Source of the DNA: Vibrio tapetis subsp. quintayensis
GTDB taxonomy: Bacteria; Pseudomonadota; Gammaproteobacteria; Enterobacterales; Vibrionaceae
Assembly (NCBI RefSeq): GCF_030409945.1
Contig: NZ_JAUFQV010000032.1
Location: forward strand, 186,001-250,000
DNA length: 64,000 nucleotides
Direction of reading: 5' to 3'
Part shown: positions 9,731 through 18,214 of the stretch, one piece after another
Position numbering within the stretch: the first letter of the stretch is position 1
How the letters are laid out: each line of letters starts with the position of its first letter
Program-made: the position numbers and the translations under genes
The notes under the pieces: generated by a model
What the model saw: only the letters and a program-made list of their open reading frames with translations
Told to the model about the DNA's origin: nothing
Databases searched by the model: none

Positions 9731-11904
9731 CACGAGCGGTGCTCATCATCATGGTTTTCCTTACTGTACGTTTCTTTTTCGGCATATTCAGTAAAGCTTG
9801 TTACGGCGTTTCTGCCCTTACGTTTCGAGAAGTATAATGAGCGGTCGGCGCACTGCATCACATCAATGGTAGAATGCGTAGGCTGGTACTCTGCCACGCC
9901 AAAACTGCACGTAACGACGCCTACATCTTGATGTTCCATTGCCGCCAATTTTTTTCGGAGTAACTCCGCTAACACCATTGCCTGCAACTCAGTCTTTCCA
10001 GGACAGATGATAATAAACTCTTCTCCCCCCCAACGGCCAACGAGGTCTAACGTACTCGCATGGCAGTTGAACACAAAGGCAACCTCTTTTAGCACATGGT
10101 CTCCCAAGATATGCCCATAACGGTCATTGAACAGCTTAAAGTGATCAACGTCTCCTAAAATGATACTAAACGGCTTTTTACTGAAACGGTATTGTGACAC
10201 CTGCTCCGCCAAAACCATGTCGATGGTATGTCGGTTGTACAAACCTGTGAGCCTATCCATGGTCGACAGAGACTTCAGCTTGACGTATTTCTTTTGCAAC
10301 ATGTAATAGCTATAACCAATGGCACTGACAATAATCAAGGCCACCACTAGCACAGCCCACACCAGACGGTGGTCAATCACGGGGCGATAGCTAACCGGCG
10401 CCCAAGCTGACATGATTGAGGTGTGCAATCGAACGTCCATCTTATCAATGGCTTTATTCAGTATCGACGCCAACAACGGCTGATCTCTTCTCGCTGCGGC
10501 CCCCAGTAAAAAGGTATCGGACAGTTGAGTCCCCACCAGCAAATTCGGAAAGTTATGCTGCAATTGATAAGTTAAAATAGGCAACGCGCCAACATAACCA
10601 AACAGATAACTGTCCCGTACCTTCTCAAGCCCTTCAGTCGCGGAAGTGACCTCTACAAAGTTGATCGCAGGGTAGCGTTTTCTAAGCTGCTCCCCTAGCG
10701 GGTTGCCAAACGTAAAGCCAATGCTACGCCCGCCCAGCGATTCTAAGCTTGCGGCATACGGTGTTTTTTGATGAATAACAATCGCAAGAGGTAAAGATAA
10801 ATAAGGTTTAGTGTATTCAGCGTAGCCTAGACGAAACTTTCTGGAAGCCGACAAAGATAAAAAGTCACACTCGCCCATTTTGAACTTAAATTGAGCTTCA
10901 GCCCAAGACTGCGCGGCCACTAGCTGTACGCTCAACCCCAAACTCTGACTAAAATAGTCTAGGTAATCACCAGTAATACCGATGGATACTTTATTTCTTT
11001 GGCCCTCAACGGGCATTAAATCTGGGTGCGAGCAATATCGAAGTACTCGCTTATCGTTTAAATACAATCGTTCTTGTGCCGTTAAATCCAGCACATCAAT
11101 GGTGGGCGAAGCACTGAATTCAAGCCACTTTTGTTGCAATTCAACGAGACGTTGCTCAGAAATATCCTTGAGCGCTTTATCAATAATACGAGTTAACTCC
11201 GGCCAGTCCTTTTTCACGGCCAAACGCCAATATGTCGCGTCTAGGTGGGTTTTATCCTCGAGAGAGATCACTTTCAAACGTGTTGAGATAAGATTTTTGA
11301 CAAAATATTGAATGACGATTTTATTGCCGACACCGGCGACCGCTTCGCCGCTGATGACCGCATCTAGCATGTGCAAGGTATCTTCGACCAACATCAATTG
11401 CCTTGTCGGATAATACTCCGCAAGCATTTCCGCTTCATGAGAACCCGAAACCGCCGCAAAAACCCCCTCCATTATTTCAAAACTGGCGCTATCAAACGCA
11501 GCCTCCCCGGTGACCATACCGCTTTCCATAGTCACAATAGGCTGGTGATTAAACTGGGCAAATGATTGAGTCTGTGATGTTTTTTCAAGGTATGTAGAAA
11601 GATCAACGCTGCCCTGAGAAAGCAGTTGCCCCGAATTTCGCCAAGAGCCCCCTTCAACAAATTCAATTCTCGCCCCCGCCTTTTGCGCGACCAAAAGCAA
11701 TAGTTCTATCGTGTAGCCTTTCGTTTGCCCAAATTCTTTATAGCTATAAGGTGGCCAGTCATTATCGACATGCACACGCCAAACAGGGTTAGCTTTCACA
11801 AAGGCAAGCTCGTCATCAGTGAGCTCAATGGCACGAGCGAAAAACGGGAGCAATACTATGATGAACAGACATCGGTAACACAATATTTGGACGGGCTTAA
11901 TCAA
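9730..11904 (-). CDS. Diguanylate cyclase with two periplasmic solute-binding (SBP_bac_3-like) sensor domains
   Basis: A 724-residue protein. A signal-anchor stretch (FIIVLLPFFARA) is followed by two periplasmic solute-binding modules: residues about 30-265, with VDNDWPPYSYKE and a C-terminal LQQKWLEF, and about 285-500, with RYCSHPDLMPVEG. A membrane helix near 525-545 leads to a C-terminal GGDEF domain with the active motif GGEEF. The RxxD inhibition site is replaced (STLD), so product inhibition is probably absent. Translation appears to begin at TTG with AAGG 6 nt upstream; an in-frame TGA lies only four codons before it. It is the promoter-proximal gene of a two-gene unit with codB, which suggests a sensor of nucleobase-like or other small ligands. 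Confidence 0.88.
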   Translation of the reverse strand: MIKPVQILCYRCLFIIVLLPFFARAIELTDDELAFVKANPVWRVHVDNDWPPYSYKEFGQTKGYTIELLLLVAQKAGARIEFVEGGSWRNSGQLLSQGSVDLSTYLEKTSQTQSFAQFNHQPIVTMESGMVTGEAAFDSASFEIMEGVFAAVSGSHEAEMLAEYYPTRQLMLVEDTLHMLDAVISGEAVAGVGNKIVIQYFVKNLISTRLKVISLEDKTHLDATYWRLAVKKDWPELTRIIDKALKDISEQRLVELQQKWLEFSASPTIDVLDLTAQERLYLNDKRVLRYCSHPDLMPVEGQRNKVSIGITGDYLDYFSQSLGLSVQLVAAQSWAEAQFKFKMGECDFLSLSASRKFRLGYAEYTKPYLSLPLAIVIHQKTPYAASLESLGGRSIGFTFGNPLGEQLRKRYPAINFVEVTSATEGLEKVRDSYLFGYVGALPILTYQLQHNFPNLLVGTQLSDTFLLGAAARRDQPLLASILNKAIDKMDVRLHTSIMSAWAPVSYRPVIDHRLVWAVLVVALIIVSAIGYSYYMLQKKYVKLKSLSTMDRLTGLYNRHTIDMVLAEQVSQYRFSKKPFSIILGDVDHFKLFNDRYGHILGDHVLKEVAFVFNCHASTLDLVGRWGGEEFIIICPGKTELQAMVLAELLRKKLAAMEHQDVGVVTCSFGVAEYQPTHSTIDVMQCADRSLYFSKRKGRNAVTSFTEYAEKETYSKENHDDEHRS

Positions 11905-12063
11905 ATGCTGCCTTCACTACACCAAAAAAAAAACAAGACCGCGACAAAAAGAATAACTTTCATAACACGGCCTAAAAATGTGACATTCATTCCACTATTT
12001 AAATGGTAGAACAAATTGCTGGCGCTGAAAACCGCTTGAGTACATTCTCATCCATCTACATAT

Positions 12064-14376
12064 CTAATATTTGAACTGAGTGACCTTGCTATTTAGCTCA
12101 CTGGCTTGCCCAGATAGGTTCAGCACAATATTATCTATTTCGTTGGTTTGAGTGTTCACTTCCATAGATGCATCCGCAATCGTTGTAATACTTGAACTGA
12201 TGTCATCGGTCACCGCCGACTGTTCAGTTGCTGCTGTTGCAATTTGCGTATTCATGTCATTAAGCTCTACCAACATCGAAGTAATCTGACCCAGCATTTC
12301 CAAATTAACATTACAGCTTACCGTGCCTTTTTCTACCGATTGGTTGGCATTACCTATTCCTTCGACAACCGCTTTGGTTTCCCGCTGAAGCCCTTCAATT
12401 TTCTCTCTAATTTCCTCTGTTGAAGATTGCGTTCTGCCCGCTAACGAGCGAACCTCATCCGCCACCACCGCAAAGCCTCGTCCTTGTTCACCCGCCCTCG
12501 CAGCTTCAATCGCCGCATTCAGCGCCAACAAGTTCGTTTGCTCTGCAATGGATTGAATCACATCCAGCACTTCCCCTATCGAGTTACTTTCTACCAACAA
12601 CCGTTCGATGGCTTGATTTGCACTGCCCATTTGCTCGGTCAGTTGAGACATTTCTCCGGCCAATTCACGAGCAGCAGTTCGGCTTTTTTCTCCGGTTTGG
12701 TTAGCTTCACTGACATAGTCAGCCGCTTTACTTGCAAACTGCGCAACCTCGGAAACTGACGCACTCATTTCATTCACCGCCGTTGCCGCCGCATCGGACA
12801 TGCTGTGTTGTTCTGTCACCGCATTTCGGGTATCACTCATGCTAGAGGCAATTTGCTTGCTGTTTTGATTGAGTAAATTGGTTGCCGTGGCAAAGTCACC
12901 GATGATGAGCTGTAACTTACTGAACAGTTCATTCAATGATGTGGATAGCTCGGCCATTTCGTCTTTGCCAACCACCTCAAGCCTTTCTGTTAAATCGTTA
13001 TTCTTGCTGATTTGCCCGACTTTTTCTGTAGCAAGTTTAATTGGACGGGCAATGCTCGCTCCAACAAAATAGGCCGCAAAGCCCGCAAGAGCCACCAAAA
13101 ATACACTGCTCATCGCGACACTGATGAATACCGCCTGATTCAAGCTAGCCACATCTTCAAAGGCTTCTGATTCGTCAATTTCACTTAACAAGCCCCAGCT
13201 TAACCCCGCAATTTTTACTGGCGCGAATGCTGAGAGCACCGCCACACCACGATAATCCTGAATAACTTCTATCCCAGCCTGACCATTTAGTGCCGCTCGG
13301 CTGCCCTTCGTATCAATCGCCTGACGGCCTATTGCGCTGTCTTTGCTGTCTATTTGATCTATGGTTGCTTTAGCTACCCCCGCAGCTTGTAAAGCCTGCA
13401 AGTAAGCCGCTTTGTCTTGCAGTAAAAAGCGAGACTGACTACGCAATAAAGTATCTTGGCCCACCAGGTACGTTTCACCACTTTCACCTAAACCCGCTTC
13501 TTTCCAGCGCTGATCATTGGTCATGATGGCGTTAATGGCATCAATTGGCATTTGAAAAATGAGCACACCAAGCCGCTGACTCCCTTGATATACTGGCGTC
13601 GACATGAAAGATGCCGCTGCTTCATAAGAGGGGTAATAAGGTTCGAAATCGATTAGAGACACTTGCCCTTTCGATTGTTGAGCCGCCCCTTGGTACGCTT
13701 TACCAAGCCCACTGTTACTGTATGCGCCTGATTTTAAATTGGTTGCAAAATCCAACTCTTTGAAAACGGAATACACAACATTGCCATTATTATCCACCAT
13801 GAAAATATCGTAATAACCAAAAGACTCGAGAAATTCACGCAAAGAGGGATGGTATTTAGCGTGAGTGTGGTCGTAGTCATTCCCCAATAGATCACTATTG
13901 AGTTTATGCTTATTCCCCAATCCATTTGGATTAACACCAATGTAACGAGCTTGAATCGCCCGACCAATGCCATCTAAACGATTAAAACGCGATATTTCGC
14001 TGGCTGACGAACCTGAGTTACTGCTGCGGTAAGTCGGCCCAAACTGGCTAGAATAGTACGTTTCGAGTTTGCCGAGATCGGAATCTGAAACCGAATTAAG
14101 AGGGTAATTAGTATAACTTGCGGAGAACTGTTTAAGAGCGTCTTGGGTAGAGGGAGTGGCGGCGAGTGTTTCTATTTGGTCCTCAATAGCTGAGAAATAA
14201 CGCTGTATCTCTGCTTTTTTCATCTCTCGTATGGAAATAAGCTGGCTAGACGCTCTTTCGTACAATGCCTGCTGAGACAAATTTGAGGCTCTCCACGCGA
14301 CAAAAGCCCCGCTAACTATCACACCTAATGCGCACAATAAAGCACACGCTACAATAATTTTCGTCGCGATTTTCAT
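12064..14376 (-). CDS. Methyl-accepting chemotaxis protein with large periplasmic sensor
   Basis: A 770-residue chemoreceptor: membrane helix at about residues 7-29, a roughly 380-residue periplasmic region of Cache type (GYYDIFMVDNNGNVVYSVFKE and GETYLVGQDTLLRSQSRF are module phrases), a second helix near 410-435, HAMP (SIARPIKLATEKVGQ), and the signalling tip NLLALNAAIEAARAGEQGRG. The sensor is longer than usual dCache sensors and contains several Ser/Asn-rich stretches. GAGGT precedes the ATG. The ligand is unknown. It stands between the GGDEF-codB unit and the amylase-family gene on the same strand. Confidence 0.92.
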   Translation of the reverse strand: MKIATKIIVACALLCALGVIVSGAFVAWRASNLSQQALYERASSQLISIREMKKAEIQRYFSAIEDQIETLAATPSTQDALKQFSASYTNYPLNSVSDSDLGKLETYYSSQFGPTYRSSNSGSSASEISRFNRLDGIGRAIQARYIGVNPNGLGNKHKLNSDLLGNDYDHTHAKYHPSLREFLESFGYYDIFMVDNNGNVVYSVFKELDFATNLKSGAYSNSGLGKAYQGAAQQSKGQVSLIDFEPYYPSYEAAASFMSTPVYQGSQRLGVLIFQMPIDAINAIMTNDQRWKEAGLGESGETYLVGQDTLLRSQSRFLLQDKAAYLQALQAAGVAKATIDQIDSKDSAIGRQAIDTKGSRAALNGQAGIEVIQDYRGVAVLSAFAPVKIAGLSWGLLSEIDESEAFEDVASLNQAVFISVAMSSVFLVALAGFAAYFVGASIARPIKLATEKVGQISKNNDLTERLEVVGKDEMAELSTSLNELFSKLQLIIGDFATATNLLNQNSKQIASSMSDTRNAVTEQHSMSDAAATAVNEMSASVSEVAQFASKAADYVSEANQTGEKSRTAARELAGEMSQLTEQMGSANQAIERLLVESNSIGEVLDVIQSIAEQTNLLALNAAIEAARAGEQGRGFAVVADEVRSLAGRTQSSTEEIREKIEGLQRETKAVVEGIGNANQSVEKGTVSCNVNLEMLGQITSMLVELNDMNTQIATAATEQSAVTDDISSSITTIADASMEVNTQTNEIDNIVLNLSGQASELNSKVTQFKY

Positions 14377-14671
14377 TCCATTACCTCACTCATTTCACCC
14401 TCGATACTCGGCCTTTATTCATTAGCTCTTGCGAGTATAAAGAGGGCGATTTTTGACTGTTTTTTATTTGTTATAAAGAGAGTCTGGTACAGAAATACGG
14501 GATTGGGTAATGTGATTTCGATCGTATTTTTATAAATAAATATTTTTTACAAGGTTATTAAGGTATTACGTATTATTTATCAAAAAAAATCCATCCTGAT
14601 TTATTTAGACCATCGCCCAAAATAACATCAGGCGAATAGTCTATATGAAACCGATAGATATGAGCAAAGGC
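14377..14671. other. AT-rich region upstream of the chemoreceptor
   Basis: The 295 bp hold the leftward chemoreceptor promoter and the 3' end of the amylase transcript. A clearly AT-rich core (14520-14600) is compatible with promoter or nucleoid-protein binding. No hairpin terminator or repeat was recognised. Confidence 0.4.
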
Positions 14672-16033
14672 CTAGTGGAGGATTAATGCAAATGAAGCGT
14701 TCGCCACAACAACGTCAATTTCATTATTATCTTTCGTGATAGATTCTGATGTGATGAGCTCAATTCCGCTTGGGCGATTTAACGTAAAGCGACTTTTCTT
14801 TTGGCCTTTATTGATGACTACCGTGCCTTTATCTCCGCGAGCAATCACCAAGCGATTTTTGCAGCTTTCAACTATGGTCATTGGCTCACCATGCACGGCT
14901 TTATGGAAAGTAATCAACTGAGCCAGTTTGGGATCACACCACATGTCTTTCCAGCGCGGTTGACCAGCTTTATTCGTAATGCCGCTGGTATCCAGATCAG
15001 CATAAATCAAAGGCACCCCTCCATCGCGGCCAATGACATACGCCAGCGCCAACCATTCCATATCTTCATCCATAACATGCTCGATAAAGACTTCGTTATT
15101 GGGAATATCGTGGGTGGTCGTAAACGTAATGGCTCTCGGGTTCGACAAGGCTTGACCAAGGGAGTATGGGTCAACTAAGTACTCTAGTGAGCCGGTTTTA
15201 CTGAATGCTTTGAATATGGTGTTAAACAGCGGAAAGTCGTAGGCTGCAAGCTTCGTTTGCTCTAGGTAAGGCTGCAAAAATAACTCGTATTCTTCCTTAG
15301 TTGCGCCGCCATCAGTGATAATTTCGCCAAAGATGTGCATGCCGTCGGTGATTTCAGGCACCCATACTTTGGCAAGATGTTCCAAAGTCATGTGTTTCGC
15401 GGCATCAATTCTAAAACCACGTACTCCCAAGCCTTTCAACGCCATCAGGTAATGTTTTTGCTGTGTCACAACGTGCTCGCTGTCGCGTAACGTCGGTAAC
15501 CCTGGATCATGGGCACCGGCACTTATACGCCCATTTTGTACTTCCCACTTATCTTTCCAGTCTGTAATTCCGAACGCTTCAACAAAATCTTTTTCGTCGA
15601 ATAACGGCTGTGATAAGTCACCAAACAAAGTGAGCTCTGCGTATTGCTTGGCATTGTTTTGGTAATTAAGCATATCTTGTGAGCTAGGGTATTGCAGGTC
15701 CAGACGAAGGCCCGACTCATTCGCCATATGGTTAAATACCACATCCACATAAACCCAAAGCCCGTGCTGCTTGAGTGTGTCTACCATGTGAATAAAATCT
15801 TTGGTGTTACCAAGTTGGTTGTCGATCACACGATAATCTTGCGGCTGATAGCGCTGCCACCACTGGGTACCACTTTCACAGACATACGATTTCATTGGTG
15901 GAGAAACTAACACCGTTTTGTAACCAAGGCGGCTGATTGTTTCCGCTCTTTCGGCCACTAGAGAGTAGGCCCAATCAAACGCATGTAAAATGACATTGCT
16001 GTTTTCGTGACAGTCTGACTTGTGCAAATTCAT
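14672..16033 (-). CDS. Cytoplasmic alpha-amylase-family (GH13) glycosidase
   Basis: A 453-residue TIM-barrel enzyme with the GH13 conserved regions: DVVFNHMA (region I), GFRIDAAKHM (region II, nucleophile Asp), IFGEIITDGG (region III, acid/base Glu) and TTTHDIPNN (region IV, transition-state Asp). All three catalytic residues are present. WWQRYQPQDYRVIDNQLG marks the first barrel loop, as in classical alpha-amylases. There is no signal peptide, so it should act on cytoplasmic alpha-glucans. I prefer the ATG at 16033 over a TTG 18 bp upstream, on a weak TTGGAT. The C-terminal beta domain is short. The exact substrate is not determinable. Confidence 0.86.
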   Translation of the reverse strand: MNLHKSDCHENSNVILHAFDWAYSLVAERAETISRLGYKTVLVSPPMKSYVCESGTQWWQRYQPQDYRVIDNQLGNTKDFIHMVDTLKQHGLWVYVDVVFNHMANESGLRLDLQYPSSQDMLNYQNNAKQYAELTLFGDLSQPLFDEKDFVEAFGITDWKDKWEVQNGRISAGAHDPGLPTLRDSEHVVTQQKHYLMALKGLGVRGFRIDAAKHMTLEHLAKVWVPEITDGMHIFGEIITDGGATKEEYELFLQPYLEQTKLAAYDFPLFNTIFKAFSKTGSLEYLVDPYSLGQALSNPRAITFTTTHDIPNNEVFIEHVMDEDMEWLALAYVIGRDGGVPLIYADLDTSGITNKAGQPRWKDMWCDPKLAQLITFHKAVHGEPMTIVESCKNRLVIARGDKGTVVINKGQKKSRFTLNRPSGIELITSESITKDNNEIDVVVANASFALILH

Positions 16034-16313
16034 ATCTTGTATCCAATTCAAATGATAAGTTGCAACGTGTTTGGTGAGCGAGTGCTCTCAATCGCTACGA
16101 AGCATTGACTACATTATAAATAGCCCAGAGGTAAGCAACTCCCCCTAAATGAAGTATTGCACGTATGAATGACAGGGCGTAGATGAGATAAAGTAAGGCT
16201 AGTTCGACACTGTTAGGTAGAATCTAGCCTATATTTGATGTAATTTGATAGAAAAAGAATAACGTAACATTCAGAATATCAATAATTTATTCTGCGTTCC
16301 TCATCTTTAGAAA

Positions 16314-16883
16314 TTAGAACGAAATACCACCACGACCAGTATTTTGGTCTCGGACTATAGGTTCTTTTTTCTCATTGCTTTTCGATTTTTTCGATGATTT
16401 TTTCTTCGGATTGGCTTTTTTATCACCAGATTTACTCTTCTTCGCCGGCTTGCCATCCGAAGCGTTACGCTTATTGCCTTTATTCGCGGCGCTATTTGTT
16501 GAACTCATCGATTGAAGATCTTCTCCATCAAACACCGAGTTTTCACTGTCATCAAGCACTTGGTACTCAGAGCTCGTTGACTCCAATGACATTTCCGCCT
16601 CAGGCTGATAAATCACCACGTAGAACTCTTGATTAAACTCAACAACATCACCGTCATAAAGTTTACAACGTTTGCGCTGTTCTAGTTCACCATTAACCGC
16701 GACATAGCCCTCAGCAATTGCAAACTTTGCTTCACCACCACCGCTCACTGCATTGGCAATCTTCAGTACTTTATATAGCTCGATTGGCTGAGTGGATACT
16801 TCAACCGCCAACGCTTCTACTTCGTATTCTTCGGCTTCAATTTCTTCTGCAGGGTGATCGTGCATCATTTCTTGCTCTGACAT
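16314..16883 (-). CDS. YbcJ-like S4 RNA-binding protein with long basic tail
   Basis: A 189-residue protein. Residues about 35-95 match the S4-type fold of E. coli YbcJ: IELYKVLKIANAV, AKFAIAEGYVAVNGE, QRKRCKLYDGDVVEF. YbcJ itself is only about 70 residues. Here there is an extra acidic N-terminus, an acidic linker, and a lysine/serine-rich tail (residues about 130-180, with repeated KKSKS-like runs) ending in TGRGGISF. The tail is likely disordered and nucleic-acid binding. Function is probably RNA or ribosome binding; no partner is suggested by the neighbours. The 262-bp region to its right carries the amylase promoter and no recognised element. Confidence 0.75.
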   Translation of the reverse strand: MSEQEMMHDHPAEEIEAEEYEVEALAVEVSTQPIELYKVLKIANAVSGGGEAKFAIAEGYVAVNGELEQRKRCKLYDGDVVEFNQEFYVVIYQPEAEMSLESTSSEYQVLDDSENSVFDGEDLQSMSSTNSAANKGNKRNASDGKPAKKSKSGDKKANPKKKSSKKSKSNEKKEPIVRDQNTGRGGISF

Positions 16884-16956
16884 GGTAACTACTCAATCAA
16901 ATTTTTCGCTATTCTACCTAACTTTGGCGGTGAAACTAGAATTACTCACTCTCCAA

Positions 16957-18087
16957 TTACAAATCATCCAACTTCATCGGAAAACTAAACTGCCACACTA
17001 AGCCCCGCTCATCGCTAACGAGGTCAACTTCCCCGTGTAGTGGGCCCATAATAATATTCGCAGCCACGGTGGCACTTAAGCCCACATGCCCTGCTCGCCC
17101 TCGTTTGGTGGTATAAAATGGTTTCAGAACTTGTTCTAACTGCTCGCTTTCAACGCCACGTCCATGATCACAAAAGCATATTGAAATGATGTCTTCCTTT
17201 TGCTGCCATTTTATTTCAATTGGCATGGCGGAGTCATCAATATAAGCGTGGGAAAGCGAATTGCCAATGAGGTTGCCCAGTACAATTTGCAAAAGATATC
17301 CGTCCGTGTGAATCGTTACAGACGGACCATCCAGTTTAACCACTACCCCCATATGTGAAAGCTTAGCATGATAGTGAGCAATTACTTTCTCAATAGCAGA
17401 TATCAAATTTACATCTTCCAACACGCGCTCACGATCGGAAGCGGAGATCGCTCTGAACATTTCCATCATGTCGGCAACACGGTTTAGGTTACTCAAATTC
17501 AAATCAACACTGTCGTGGCAAAATAAAATAAAGTCTTTCAACTTAGAGCTGGTGACTTGCTGCTTTTGGTAAAGCTGCTCGAAATGAAGAATGGTTTCTT
17601 TCATATGCGTTGAAGTCAAAATACTCGTACCCAGTGGTGTACTAATTTCATTCGCCACGCCATCTACGAGTTGGTTCACTGCAGAATTAACCTCTTGCCG
17701 AAGCGTTCGCTTTTGTTGCTCTACTCTCATTAATTGAACTCGAATTCGAGCAAGCACTTCTTGGGGATTATAGGGCTTAAGAAAAAAATCTTTACAGTGA
17801 GACGCCATGGCAAGCTCTACACTCTCTTCATCATCGAATGCACTCACTAGTATTACAGGAATGGATTTGTAGTTGTCGTCTTGCGCTAATTGTTGGCATA
17901 AATCTATGCCGGAAATATCGGGCATTTGAACGTCAGAGATGATCAAATCAGGCACTTTTTTGGCAATAAGCTTTAACGCAACCTGAGCACTGGTCGCCGC
18001 TCGAATACGGAAATCTTTGCGTTGCAAAATAGACTGCAGTACTCGTAAGTTCTCTGCCACGTCATCAATGATCAAAAGCTCATACAT
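16957..18087 (-). CDS. Response-regulator/kinase-like protein lacking the phospho-accepting His
   Basis: A 376-residue soluble protein. The N-terminal receiver domain (residues 1-120) has Asp8/Asp9, phospho-acceptor Asp52 (ISDVQMPD) and the conserved Lys in FFLKPYNP. It is followed by a HisKA-like helix and a HATPase_c domain with an N-box-like GNLIGNSLSHAY and a G1 box CDHGRGVE. The H-box reads VANEISTPLG: Asn146 (codon AAT at 17650-17652) stands where the family has His. The G2 region (HVGLSA) is also irregular. It should receive phosphate but not autophosphorylate on His. It is divergent from the hybrid kinase at 18215, with 127 bp between starts, suggesting a pair. Confidence 0.85.
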   Translation of the reverse strand: MYELLIIDDVAENLRVLQSILQRKDFRIRAATSAQVALKLIAKKVPDLIISDVQMPDISGIDLCQQLAQDDNYKSIPVILVSAFDDEESVELAMASHCKDFFLKPYNPQEVLARIRVQLMRVEQQKRTLRQEVNSAVNQLVDGVANEISTPLGTSILTSTHMKETILHFEQLYQKQQVTSSKLKDFILFCHDSVDLNLSNLNRVADMMEMFRAISASDRERVLEDVNLISAIEKVIAHYHAKLSHMGVVVKLDGPSVTIHTDGYLLQIVLGNLIGNSLSHAYIDDSAMPIEIKWQQKEDIISICFCDHGRGVESEQLEQVLKPFYTTKRGRAGHVGLSATVAANIIMGPLHGEVDLVSDERGLVWQFSFPMKLDDL

Positions 18088-18214
18088 AGTAGAAAGGCAA
18101 CTAAAAGTGACTGGTTGATAAAAGTATAGACAAGCAAACGTGATACATATCTTAACCTCTAATCTTTCTCAAAATTAATACGCTTATTTGACTAATAAAT
18201 GTTTGGAGTTGGCT

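Noticed and set aside
11880..11960. Signal-peptide-like short frame MKVILFVAV upstream of the GGDEF gene, suggesting a frameshifted start at the long T run
   Set aside because: Removing or adding one T in the run leads to a stop soon after, so neither joins it to the GGDEF frame; the TTG start with AAGG is adequate.
14957..14970. GGTTGACC match to the uronate operator core
   Set aside because: It is inside the amylase coding sequence and matches only the core, without the outer AA.
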